Part shown: positions 28,399 through 37,003 of the stretch, one piece after another
Layout of the letters: each line of letters begins with the position of its first letter
Numbering within the stretch: position 1 is the first letter of the stretch
From: Oceanospirillaceae bacterium
Lineage (GTDB): Bacteria; Pseudomonadota; Gammaproteobacteria; Pseudomonadales; Balneatricaceae
Assembly (NCBI GenBank): GCA_013215445.1
Contig: JABSRA010000001.1
Coordinates: 1-64,000 of the forward strand
Length of the DNA stretch: 64,000 nucleotides
Direction of reading: 5' to 3'
The notes under the pieces: generated by a model
The model's database searches: none
The model's input: the letters and a program-made list of their open reading frames with translations, nothing else
What the model was told of the DNA's origin: nothing
Made by a program: the position numbers and the translations under genes

Positions 28399-29314
28399 TG
28401 TTAGGCCCTACACAGCGGTTAGTGTTGCGGCTTAACAATCTTTTAAGTTGCTTATCCAAGCGCATATTTATCATTAAACCCAGCATCACGATACCAATAC
28501 CGATTAACTGGATACTGGTTAATTGCTCGTCTAAGACGATCGATGCACTTGCCAAACCTATCACAGGCACTCCCAGAGTTAGTGGCGCCACTTGACCTGC
28601 TGGATAGCGGCTCAATAGATGGCTCCACAAACTATAACCAAGGATTGTCGCCACTAGTGCCAAGTATAATAAAGAGAGTATCGATACAACACTGATTGAA
28701 CGCAGCGCACTGAAGATTAACGCGGGCCCCTCCAGTAAAAAAGACAAGATAAAAAAGGGAATACATGAAAACAACGCCGACCAAATCACCAAACTCACAT
28801 CCGCTTTATAGCCCAATTTAGAAATAGTGCGGGTAATTAAATTACCTATCGCCCAGCAACAGGCAGCCAGTACTGTCAAACTAAAGCCAATAGTGGTCAT
28901 CGCACTATCACCATTAGTCACTCCAATCAACGCCAAACCTGCACCCGCAACTGTGATAGCCAATAATTGACTGACTTTGATCGGCTCTTTTAAGGCCCAA
29001 AAGGCAAATACTAGGGTGAACAGCACTTGAGACTGCAATACCAGTGAGGCTAAACCAGCGGGCATGCCCAGCGACATCGCCAAAAACAAAAAGGCAAATT
29101 GGGCAAAACTTAAACTCAGCGCATAGGCAATAAACCATTTCAATGGCACTTGTGGCCTAGCCACAAACCAACAACCGATTACTGCCACCAGCAAGAAGCG
29201 CAAGCCCCCCATTAACAATGGAGGTATACCCTGGAGCCCTACTGAAATCACTACAAAATTTAATCCCCAGACAATAATTATCACCAGGGCTAGGCAAGTA
29301 TCTTTTAAGGTCAT
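28391..29314 (-). CDS. EamA/DMT-superfamily transporter
   Basis: This is an inner-membrane carrier of about 307 aa with ten predicted helices in two EamA repeats. The first repeat begins TCLALVIIIVWGLNFVVISVGLQ and the second lies near LAACCWAIGNLITR. Related proteins export amino acids or metabolites (for example O-acetylserine/cysteine exporters), but specificity cannot be set here. It lies 14 bp after the DUF1272 gene and overlaps the GlxA-type regulator, forming a three-gene minus-strand unit. Confidence 0.9.
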   Translation of the reverse strand: MTLKDTCLALVIIIVWGLNFVVISVGLQGIPPLLMGGLRFLLVAVIGCWFVARPQVPLKWFIAYALSLSFAQFAFLFLAMSLGMPAGLASLVLQSQVLFTLVFAFWALKEPIKVSQLLAITVAGAGLALIGVTNGDSAMTTIGFSLTVLAACCWAIGNLITRTISKLGYKADVSLVIWSALFSCIPFFILSFLLEGPALIFSALRSISVVSILSLLYLALVATILGYSLWSHLLSRYPAGQVAPLTLGVPVIGLASASIVLDEQLTSIQLIGIGIVMLGLMINMRLDKQLKRLLSRNTNRCVGPNNE

Positions 29315-29328
29315 TTAGATGGTCCTAT

Positions 29329-29634
29329 TCACTCATTCTTAAGATGATGGCGCACGGCTAACAGTAGCTTTGAATGTTCTATAAAATTAACTGGTCGGTG
29401 CAAACGCTGCGTTGACACTGGGTGATTGCCGGTATAGTTGCCCCCTTTATGATCGACAACGGGCCGAATAGGACGCACTTGGAAGTCACCACCGCAATTA
29501 GGGCAACAATTATCTAACAGGTTTTCAACACAATTTTTACAAAACGTACACTCAAACGAACATATTCTAGCCAGCATAGAATCGACTGGCAAGTCTATAT
29601 TGCAGTGTTCACAACTAGGTTTAATTATTAGCAT
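29329..29634 (-). CDS. DUF1272 zinc-ribbon-like protein
   Basis: This 101-aa protein has the cysteine-rich DUF1272 module in its first 60 residues: CEHCNIDLP, ARICSFECTFCKNCVENLL and CCPNCGGDFQVRPIRP. The eight or more cysteines suggest metal binding. The C-terminal 40 residues are not conserved in obvious fashion. DUF1272 genes often sit beside DMT transporters or acetyltransferases, as here. Function is unknown. Confidence 0.88.
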   Translation of the reverse strand: MLIIKPSCEHCNIDLPVDSMLARICSFECTFCKNCVENLLDNCCPNCGGDFQVRPIRPVVDHKGGNYTGNHPVSTQRLHRPVNFIEHSKLLLAVRHHLKNE

Positions 29635-30270
29635 TTAAATCTCCTCACTCATTAATGCCTAGTCTAAAGTTTAATAAACTCATTGGTAATGGTATTTAGC
29701 GCCAATTATTAGGGTAAAAAGAGACATTTAAATAATCAAAATTAATATTTCACTGCAGGTTTGATAGAGGATACTCGTCACTTAATGGCTGGTTAAAAGA
29801 TTTATAGCTTCGCGCTCTATCGCTAATCGATATCCCGCTTACTGAAACGCCAATACAAGATCCCCTTGATTGAATGTCATGTATAACAGCCGGTTTTTCT
29901 AACGCTATATTATATTTTTTTCTTAACACTCTATATAGGCAATATAGAAATTAGTACTCGAAGAAAAACTTCATTTTTTGATTACTTGTTATAAGCGCTG
30001 TGGGCGCGAGAATATTGCCTAGGTGGTTACAGCCACACTGCTGATTGAATTAGTTGGCTAATTTAGCAAATCACTAGATTAAGCCGAAAAGGCGATCAGA
30101 TGTATATAATATCAATATAAAATATTGAAGACGCTAATTACCGTCACCTAATATTTACCACCTATGTTACATATTCCAGCTTACATTTAAACTATTGTAC
30201 CCAAGCACATAATTGATATACTCAGTTGATTATTAGCAGGTAAATCCTGCGTTTTAAGCTAGGAACAAGG
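29635..30270. other. AT-rich 636-bp divergent intergenic region
   Basis: No gene is seen. It separates the minus-strand DUF1272 unit from the plus-strand HD-GYP gene and must contain both promoters. It is strongly AT-rich. A ribosome site (AGGAACAAGG) precedes the HD-GYP start. Confidence 0.5.
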
Positions 30271-33219
30271 ATGAAACACAAGCTTAAGTTGCCTTTACAT
30301 ATCCATACAGCAACTCTATTTATAATATTAACCCTCGCGCTTGGAACCGGCCAAATATGGTTTAATTTTCAAAAGAGCACCGAGTTAATTGAGGAAAGCT
30401 CAATTGTGCTCTATGAAAAAGTGATACAAAGTGCCTATTTAGATTTAAAATCTAAATATGATATTGCGACAACAGCAGTCGAAATTTTATCGATGGGAGG
30501 TTTGCCAAAGGCAACTACTCTAGATGAAAGATTAGCGTTTTTACCGGTATTGAGTAAGGTTTTAGAGACCAATCAAGCGTTGAGCAGCTTTGAAGTCGGC
30601 TATGATAATGGTGATTTTTTTATCATCAGGGACGTGTTCAATGCTTATATGCGAGAGCAATTCAAAGCTCCCATAGGAACGCTGTACATGGTTGATAGTA
30701 TCGAGCGATTGGCATCAAATAAAACCACCGGAACACGGATATTTTACGATAAGCACCTTAATGAAACTCAGCGTGAAGTGCTTCAAAATATCGACTATGA
30801 CCCGAGAACTCGACCTTGGTATCAATTAGCGCTACGCTCTGAAGGTTATGCCACAACCGCGCCTTATCTTTACTTTTTTGTAAAAAAAGTGGGTATTACT
30901 ATTACCCTAGAGTCAAAGCATAAAGGGGTGGTTATCGCGGCGGATATAACCTTGGATGCCCTATCAGAAATACTTAAAGATAATGTCATCACTCCCTCTG
31001 CAGAATTGGTTTTGATCGATGCCAACTCGCAAGTCATTGCCTATCAAAACCCCAAAAAAATAATCGTTGAAAACCAACAAAAAAGCGCCAAAATTGCCCA
31101 TCTTAGCGATCTGGACAGTGCGATTTTAACTGAGTTTTCCAGTGAGCTTTCACTTGATTCCCAGGTCTTAAATCTAGACTACAATGGAGAGCTTTGGGGC
31201 GGGGTGATCAAAAAATTAATCGTCAGCAAAGACTTCGTCATGTATTTCATTTTTTTAGCACCCGATAGAGAATTATTTGCCAAGGCACTTGATATTCGTT
31301 GGCAATCTATCCTGATTGCCCTATTGCTGATAGGAATTGCGGTGCCTATCACGGGGTATTGCGCCTATAAAATTTCTGAACCGCTACGAAGACTGACGCT
31401 TCAAACCAAAAAAATTCGACAGTTTGATTTTACTCCTGAGCCTTTCCCACATTCCGCTATCCTTGAAATCCATACCTTAGCAACGGATATGCAAGCCATG
31501 AAATATACCATCAGCCATTTTTTAAGCATGATAAAATCGTTGGCCGGTGAGCAGGATTTGGATTCATTACTGGCGACTATTACCAAACAAACGGTTGAAA
31601 TCAGCCGGGCAGATGCGGCTGTTTTGTATCTAATAAATGAGAGGGGGGATCAAGTTGATCCTGTCAGTATCAATTTGGCCAAAAGCTCAGCTATCGATTT
31701 TGAGCTGAGCAGTTATAAATTAACCGATAACAATAATATTGTTATTCAATCAATTATTGATCAAAAACCTGAAGTTCACCAAGTTCAACCTAGCTTAGAG
31801 AGTGAAAACAATGCGCTTAGCCAGTTTTTTGAGCATCTTGATACGAATAATTTGCAAATATTGACCCTCCCACTGAGTAATAGATCGGGGCAGGCAACCG
31901 GTATTTTATGTGTCATTAATAACGCAGATAACCATAGCACTGAAAATATTGATAACAAAGATAAAATAGGTTTCATTCAATCGCTATCAGGCTTTGCTGC
32001 GGTCTCTCTGGAAAGTAGGCATTTGTTGAAAGGGCAAAAAGATCTACTGGCTTCGTTTATAAAATTAATTGCCGGGGCGATAGATGCCAAGTCCCACTAC
32101 ACCGCGGGGCACTGTCAAAGGGTTCCTGAATTGACTAAATTGTTAGCTCAAGCTGCCTGCCAACAAAACGCTGGAGAGTTTGCCTCATTCTCTCTAGATA
32201 AAGAGCAGTGGGAGGAATTAGATATAGCCTCTTGGTTACACGATTGCGGAAAAATCACCACACCTGAATATGTCGTAGATAAGGCCACTAAACTCGAAAC
32301 TATCTACGATAGAATTCACGAGGTGAGGATGCGTTTTGAGGTATTAAAACGCGATGCGCAGCTCGACTACTGGAAGAGATTGAGTCAAGGTGGAAATAAA
32401 GAGCAATTAAATAAAACCCTTGAAACTAAACTCCAACAGATCGAAAGCGACTTTGAATTTGTCGGGCAGTGTAATTTGGGAAGTGAATTCATGTCTCAGG
32501 CGTTTATTGATCGGTTGCAAGATATTTCTAAACAGAGCTGGCAACGAACCATTAGTGACCGTATTGGTATTTCTTGGGAAGAGGATTTACGCAAACAAAG
32601 AGAGGTAGAGCCAGTGCTACCGGTGACTGAGTACCTACTGTCTGATAAATCAGAGCATATTATTGAAAGAGATCCAAAAGATGTACTGCAGGCCAATAAC
32701 AGCTGGGGCTTTAAAATGCAGACGCCAGAGCATCAATACAATCGCGGTGAATTGTATAATTTATCGATAATCAAAGGCACCCTCAATGGCGAGGAGAGAT
32801 ACAAAATTAATGAGCATATTACCCAGACCATCATAATGTTGCGCCAATTAAAATTTCCTAAAAATTTAAGTAACGTTGAGGAGATAGCCGGTGGCCACCA
32901 TGAAAAAATGGATGGAACTGGCTATCCACGCAGACTCAGTAGGGATGACATGTCTATTACGGCAAGAATGATGGCAATCGCTGATATTTTCGAAGCCTTA
33001 ACGGCCAGTGACCGCCCTTACAAGAAAGCTAAAACGTTAAGTGAAGCCATCAAAATCATGGGCTTCATGAAGAGAGATCAGCACATTGATGGCCCGCTAT
33101 TTGAGCTGTTTTTAGAAAGTGGCATATACCTCGATTATGCAGTGAAATACTTGTCTGCCCAGCAGATTGATACTGTAGACATTAGCATTTATTTGTCTGG
33201 CGACGCTCGCAAAACATAG
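30271..33219 (+). CDS. Cache-HAMP-GAF-HD-GYP signalling protein with large insert in the HD-GYP domain
   Basis: This is a predicted membrane-bound cyclic-di-nucleotide phosphodiesterase of 982 aa. A first helix (about 13-31) precedes a periplasmic Cache region (to about 340), a second helix (343-365), HAMP (366-420), GAF (about 430-600) and the HD-GYP domain (about 625-980). The metal-binding HD pair is WLHDCGK (residues 657-658) and the GYP motif is GGHHEKMDGTGYP (884-886). Typical HD-GYP domains have about 60 residues between these; here there are about 225, so roughly 160 residues are inserted. The core motifs remain intact, so activity is plausible. No obvious partner gene is adjacent. 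Confidence 0.92.
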   Translation: MKHKLKLPLHIHTATLFIILTLALGTGQIWFNFQKSTELIEESSIVLYEKVIQSAYLDLKSKYDIATTAVEILSMGGLPKATTLDERLAFLPVLSKVLETNQALSSFEVGYDNGDFFIIRDVFNAYMREQFKAPIGTLYMVDSIERLASNKTTGTRIFYDKHLNETQREVLQNIDYDPRTRPWYQLALRSEGYATTAPYLYFFVKKVGITITLESKHKGVVIAADITLDALSEILKDNVITPSAELVLIDANSQVIAYQNPKKIIVENQQKSAKIAHLSDLDSAILTEFSSELSLDSQVLNLDYNGELWGGVIKKLIVSKDFVMYFIFLAPDRELFAKALDIRWQSILIALLLIGIAVPITGYCAYKISEPLRRLTLQTKKIRQFDFTPEPFPHSAILEIHTLATDMQAMKYTISHFLSMIKSLAGEQDLDSLLATITKQTVEISRADAAVLYLINERGDQVDPVSINLAKSSAIDFELSSYKLTDNNNIVIQSIIDQKPEVHQVQPSLESENNALSQFFEHLDTNNLQILTLPLSNRSGQATGILCVINNADNHSTENIDNKDKIGFIQSLSGFAAVSLESRHLLKGQKDLLASFIKLIAGAIDAKSHYTAGHCQRVPELTKLLAQAACQQNAGEFASFSLDKEQWEELDIASWLHDCGKITTPEYVVDKATKLETIYDRIHEVRMRFEVLKRDAQLDYWKRLSQGGNKEQLNKTLETKLQQIESDFEFVGQCNLGSEFMSQAFIDRLQDISKQSWQRTISDRIGISWEEDLRKQREVEPVLPVTEYLLSDKSEHIIERDPKDVLQANNSWGFKMQTPEHQYNRGELYNLSIIKGTLNGEERYKINEHITQTIIMLRQLKFPKNLSNVEEIAGGHHEKMDGTGYPRRLSRDDMSITARMMAIADIFEALTASDRPYKKAKTLSEAIKIMGFMKRDQHIDGPLFELFLESGIYLDYAVKYLSAQQIDTVDISIYLSGDARKT

Positions 33220-33654
33220 CATATTGTATGGGTCATATTTATATAGTCAGCAGAGATGTCCCTATCAATAAAAAATATTAAATAAAATGCAATCAAAAGC
33301 CGATGTACTTCGTTATAACTATTGTATAGCGATAAATTCTGGTCAAAAGCAGTGCCAATTACCTATCTAGTGCTGTAAAACCAGTTTAAAGCTAAGCAAC
33401 CTGCGCCCCTCTGGACTTATCTCTGAGGGGACTTGCCGCAATTGTTCAGAACCCAGCCGTTCTAAAACCATTTTTACTCCTTTTTAATGGTTTAAAACAA
33501 CTAGGTGGGACAGAATAAAGCACAGGGGGGTGGCAGGTTTTTTACAAATATTCTATAGAGGCAAAGCTTAATAAATTTATGTCATGTTATCGCTCTTTAA
33601 TCACGACACATAACCGTCTTATCAGCTTTTCTTTAGTGACGATGCACAGCCGTA
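33220..33654. other. Intergenic region with several hairpins
   Basis: There is no gene. Inverted repeats are CCCCTC/GAGGGG (about 33405-33429), AGAACCCAGCCGTTCT (about 33447-33462) and AAACCATT/AATGGTTT (33464-33493). The first may terminate the HD-GYP transcript, although none has a clean T-run directly after it. The sigma-factor promoter must lie at the right end. Confidence 0.5.
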
Positions 33655-34182
33655 ATGTTTAACTTTTCCTGGCGCATTACCGAGTTCAACTTGAGCGATG
33701 CCCTGCTCAACAGCCTGTATCGTTATGCTTTATCCCTAGTCCACGATCAGCAGCAGGCCTATGATTTAGTGCAGAATTGCTGTGAAAAAGTACTGCGCCA
33801 AAAAAAACCCGCTGTCGATCTAAAACCTTACATGTTCAAGATCATACGCAACCAGTTTATTGATCAATACCGTCGTAAGAAGTTGGAACTAGTAGCTGAT
33901 GGCACTTTAGCACAGCAACAGATAATCCATGAGCAGGATGTTGTTCAGGATTTAGAACAGCTGATGATAAACCGCCAACAAGTCGAAATCATGTTACAAG
34001 ATCTAAATTATCAAGATCGTGAACTTCTCTACCTTTGGGCGGTAGAGGGCCATTCAATCGCAGAGATAGCCCAGCGCACCGATAGATCACGCAATACTTT
34101 ATTATCGCGTTTAAACCGCTTAAAAAAACGCCTTAAACAGAAGTATGGCCATTTAAACGAGCAGGTGAGTAAAGATGGCTAA
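33655..34182 (+). CDS. RNA polymerase sigma factor, ECF type
   Basis: This is a 175-aa sigma-70-family factor with only regions 2 and 4. Region 2 is YRYALSLVHDQQQAYDLVQNCCEKVLRQ and YMFKIIRNQFIDQYRRKK. Region 4 is LNYQDRELLYLWAVEGHSIAEIAQRTDRSRNTLLSRLNRLKKRLKQ. It overlaps the next gene by 8 bp, the usual arrangement for an ECF factor and its membrane anti-sigma. The genes it controls are unknown. Upstream sequence has no clear ribosome site, so the exact start is uncertain. Confidence 0.9.
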   Translation: MFNFSWRITEFNLSDALLNSLYRYALSLVHDQQQAYDLVQNCCEKVLRQKKPAVDLKPYMFKIIRNQFIDQYRRKKLELVADGTLAQQQIIHEQDVVQDLEQLMINRQQVEIMLQDLNYQDRELLYLWAVEGHSIAEIAQRTDRSRNTLLSRLNRLKKRLKQKYGHLNEQVSKDG

Positions 34183-34738
34183 ACAGCAGCAACAATCATT
34201 CAATAAGCGTTTACAAAGCCATTACCTCGAGCAACAGCTGTCAGAGCAGCAGCTTTCGAGACTGCGTAAATTGCAAGTTAGGCGCACCGGGTCAGTGACT
34301 AGATACTTGCTGGCCACCGCCGCTACCATAGTGGTGGTTATCGGTGGCTACTTTTACCCCTCATCCACTGATAACTACGCTTCAATCTCGCAGCAAATCG
34401 CCTATAACCACAATGCAAAGCTACAGATGGAAGTACTGGCACCGACCATCAACGAAGTGCAGGGAAGGCTCAACCGATTGGGCTTTTCTTTAATTTCTTC
34501 ATCGAAAATAGACACCCACAAATGGCTGCTGATCGGTGGCCGCTACTGCAATATCGATGGAAAAATAGCGGCGCAGATAAAATACAGCCATCCAGAAACC
34601 AAGGCGATTTATACGGTATATCAAGTTAAAGTATCCAGTGAACGATTGGAAAGTTTAACGGAGTCGGCCACCGCCATTGACGGGGTTAATGTAAAACTGT
34701 GGCGAGAAAAAGGCCTGCTAATGGGCCTAGCTTTTTAG
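34175..34738 (+). CDS. Putative anti-sigma partner, single-pass membrane protein
   Basis: No named family is recognised. The 187-aa protein has a basic, glutamine-rich cytosolic N-terminus of about 48 residues, one membrane helix (YLLATAATIVVVIGGYFY, about residues 47-64) and a periplasmic domain of about 120 residues. Coupled overlap with the ECF gene and the topology suggest an anti-sigma factor. It lacks the HxxxCxxC zinc motif of classical ZAS anti-sigmas, so a different inhibitory domain would be needed. Confidence 0.7.
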   Translation: MAKQQQQSFNKRLQSHYLEQQLSEQQLSRLRKLQVRRTGSVTRYLLATAATIVVVIGGYFYPSSTDNYASISQQIAYNHNAKLQMEVLAPTINEVQGRLNRLGFSLISSSKIDTHKWLLIGGRYCNIDGKIAAQIKYSHPETKAIYTVYQVKVSSERLESLTESATAIDGVNVKLWREKGLLMGLAF

Positions 34739-34764
34739 CGGCTATAAAGTAGCAATAGTGAAAT

Positions 34765-34788
34765 CTAGGTCTAGGTCTAGGTTTAGGT
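34765..34788. repeat. Hexanucleotide microsatellite
   Basis: Three CTAGGT units and one TTAGGT in tandem lie in the short gap between the anti-sigma-like gene and the convergent LysE gene. The palindromic TCTAGG/CTAGGT content is unusual and the tract may be length-variable. Confidence 0.8.
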
Positions 34789-34824
34789 CTTGCACCGCAC
34801 ACAACTGTAGTAATTATGCAACGG

Positions 34825-35427
34825 TTACCCTCTGGCGATCGCCAGTGCTGCCCCGATAATACCAACACCAATCGAACGGCCTAATATATTGGCTAGTTTT
34901 GAGACGTTGAAAAACTCAAACACTCTATTACCTATCAAGCCGTAGCACAACATTACGCTGGATAGACAAAATAATTTGAGTCCGCCGAAATACAAAATAT
35001 CACCGACAAAATTTTGCTCTGAAGCAAAGTTGGGAAACAGTGCCAAAAAGAATAGCAGCGCCTTAGGATTAGACAGAGAGGTCAAGACCCCCTGCACGTA
35101 TATCTGCCACAATTTCTTGGGCTTTTTTCCCGCAATCACACTGTGTTTACCGATGCCGTAGCGACAGATTTTGTAACCCATATAAGCGAGATATGCAGCG
35201 CCTAGATAACGCAATGTGTCATAGGCGGCAGGTGATTGGGTAATTAATAATCCCAGACCGGTGGCCACCAGTGCTATCCAGATAAAATTGGCGGTTAATA
35301 ATCCCAGTATACCTGCCACTACTTGGCGAAAACCGAAGGACGATTGCACTAACACAAAGAGCATCGCCGGGCCTGGGGTTAATTCTAATAAGAGTGTTAC
35401 CGCTAAAAATTGCAGGGTTAATTCCAT
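34825..35427 (-). CDS. LysE/RhtB-family amino-acid exporter
   Basis: This is an inner-membrane exporter of 200 aa with about six helices and the LysE signature TPGPAMLFVLVQSSFGFRQ near the N-terminus, plus GVLTSLSNPKALLFFLALFP in the middle. Family members export lysine, threonine, homoserine lactone or similar compounds, and specificity cannot be read here. It lies 14 bp downstream of a GNAT gene on the same strand and is the last of a compact minus-strand run. Confidence 0.92.
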   Translation of the reverse strand: MELTLQFLAVTLLLELTPGPAMLFVLVQSSFGFRQVVAGILGLLTANFIWIALVATGLGLLITQSPAAYDTLRYLGAAYLAYMGYKICRYGIGKHSVIAGKKPKKLWQIYVQGVLTSLSNPKALLFFLALFPNFASEQNFVGDILYFGGLKLFCLSSVMLCYGLIGNRVFEFFNVSKLANILGRSIGVGIIGAALAIARG

Positions 35428-35441
35428 CTGCTGTTACTCCT

Positions 35442-35945
35442 CTATACACCAATGATGGTGCTTCTACGTTCAAACAAATCGACATCTCGCCACTGACCAT
35501 GCATCTTGCCAAGTGCCTTGCGACGCCCCAGTCTAGCAAAATCAAATCGAGTGTGCAGTGCTATACTGGCGGAATTTTCAGGAAAGATAGCCGCTTGCAG
35601 CGTCCAGAAGCCCAAGCGTTCGGACAAGACAATTAACCCTTCCATCAAGATAGTCCCCACACCTCGCCCTGCAGCAGACTTCGCGACATAAATACTGACT
35701 TCTGCGACACCACAATACACATCCCGAGTAGAGACAGCAGAGAGTCCCGCCCAGGCGAGTATCTGTTCAACGCCGTGTCGATCATCTTCAACCACCACTA
35801 ACAAAGTGTCCGAGAGCATCGATGCCTGCCACTGCTGCCAATTTTTTTTCTCTAATTGAAAGGTGGCATTGTTACTGTCAATACCACCTTGGTAAATATC
35901 TTGCACGGCGTCGAAATCAGCCTGCTTAAAAGCGCGAATTAGCAC
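35442..35945 (-). CDS. GNAT N-acetyltransferase (phosphinothricin/methionine-sulfone type)
   Basis: This is a 167-aa acetyltransferase. It starts MLIRAFKQADFDAVQDIYQGGI, with VAEVSIYVAKSAAGRGVGTILMEGLI (acetyl-CoA pyrophosphate loop GRGVGT) and FWTLQAAIFPENSASIALHTRFDF. The pattern is that of the PAT/MnaT subgroup, which acetylates phosphinothricin-like or methionine-sulfone compounds. It overlaps the preceding phosphatase gene by 20 bp. Confidence 0.9.
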   Translation of the reverse strand: MLIRAFKQADFDAVQDIYQGGIDSNNATFQLEKKNWQQWQASMLSDTLLVVVEDDRHGVEQILAWAGLSAVSTRDVYCGVAEVSIYVAKSAAGRGVGTILMEGLIVLSERLGFWTLQAAIFPENSASIALHTRFDFARLGRRKALGKMHGQWRDVDLFERRSTIIGV

Positions 35946-36429
35946 TGGTAATTCCCCTTGGTTGATAGTGGTCTACAAATTCTAATTGCAAATCTGTCTC
36001 TGGCCCCGCCCCCGCTTGAGAAACTCTGTGGATTGCCTGTTCAAGCGCCAACCCCAACTCTTGTAGCAGACAGATAGCCGCTACCCCAGTTCGTCCAACC
36101 CCTGCGGCACAGTGAATTAACAGATTGTCACCGCCGGCGAGCTTTAACGCCATCTTAACGATCTGGCCTTGATATTGCCCTTGATCTGCTGGGATTGAAA
36201 AGTCTTCAACAGCAAAAATACTGACCACCATGGGCATGTTCCCCGCTTCAATAGCACGGGCGTAACTAGGCGATTTTTGCTCGATTTCGCGCAGGTCAGT
36301 TAAGCACAAAACTTGCTTAATATGGCGCTGCTGGCAGTGGTCCAGGAAAGTTTGCCAAGACTCATACCGACCGGGCATACTATGTAAATAGAGATCGGCC
36401 GGAAACTGCCCCGCTACCTTCCTAAACAT
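35926..36429 (-). CDS. Dual-specificity/tyrosine phosphatase-like protein
   Basis: This 167-aa protein has the cysteine-phosphatase loop HCAAGVGRTGVAAICLL (CX5R with following Thr-Gly). A general-acid Asp could be in the VEDFSIPADQGQ loop, similar to CDKN3-like and archaeal DUSP proteins. The N-terminal part (LYLHSMPGRYESWQTFLDHC) is also shared with that group. It is cytosolic, with an unknown substrate. It lies between two GNAT genes with tight spacing. Confidence 0.87.
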   Translation of the reverse strand: MFRKVAGQFPADLYLHSMPGRYESWQTFLDHCQQRHIKQVLCLTDLREIEQKSPSYARAIEAGNMPMVVSIFAVEDFSIPADQGQYQGQIVKMALKLAGGDNLLIHCAAGVGRTGVAAICLLQELGLALEQAIHRVSQAGAGPETDLQLEFVDHYQPRGITSANSRF

Positions 36430-36450
36430 CCAAAGCCACCACTTTAATCA

Positions 36451-36921
36451 CTATTGCCTACTTTCGTTACAGCTGCTATCAGATGCAGGCGACCACTGAT
36501 AAATATTATCCCATTCTATTTCCGCTATTGTGGCAAAACCTTGTGAGCGGTAAAAGGTATTGGCGCGACTCTTTTTTAAAGCACCTAAACGCAGCGGCAA
36601 ATTGGCATTAACCGCTATCTCCTGCAAGTTGGCCATCACCTGGCCACCTAGGCCCATTCCCTGATAATTAGCCGCTATATACAAGTGGTCTAACCAGAGG
36701 TGATCTTCTCGATCAATCAGCACATAAAAACCCGCCAGAGAATTCTCCACTAATATTTTATAGGTATTACTGGCATCGAAACCTTGTACAAAACGCGCTC
36801 TAGCGCGCTGTGGATCAAATCTTCCCAGAGCTTCTAAGCTCGGTTGCATCGCTTTAATACGCAGTAATACGAGAGATTCAAGATCTGCAGTGCTCACTGG
36901 CTGAATAGCTATTTTAGTCAT
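36451..36921 (-). CDS. GNAT N-acetyltransferase
   Basis: This is a 156-aa acetyltransferase with the central motif LWLDHLYIAANYQGMGLGGQVMANL (acetyl-CoA loop QGMGLG) and LGALKKSRANTFYRSQGF near the C-terminus. The substrate is unknown. It is the first of the four-gene run GNAT / phosphatase / GNAT / LysE (gaps of 21, -20 and 14 bp), which suggests joint transcription. Confidence 0.88.
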   Translation of the reverse strand: MTKIAIQPVSTADLESLVLLRIKAMQPSLEALGRFDPQRARARFVQGFDASNTYKILVENSLAGFYVLIDREDHLWLDHLYIAANYQGMGLGGQVMANLQEIAVNANLPLRLGALKKSRANTFYRSQGFATIAEIEWDNIYQWSPASDSSCNESRQ

Positions 36922-37003
36922 ACTGATAACAGACCCCCTGTACTAGTCGCCCCCTGTACTGCGATTTCGAGTTTGTGGGGGCTATTTAAGAAAATTACCT
37001 GGC

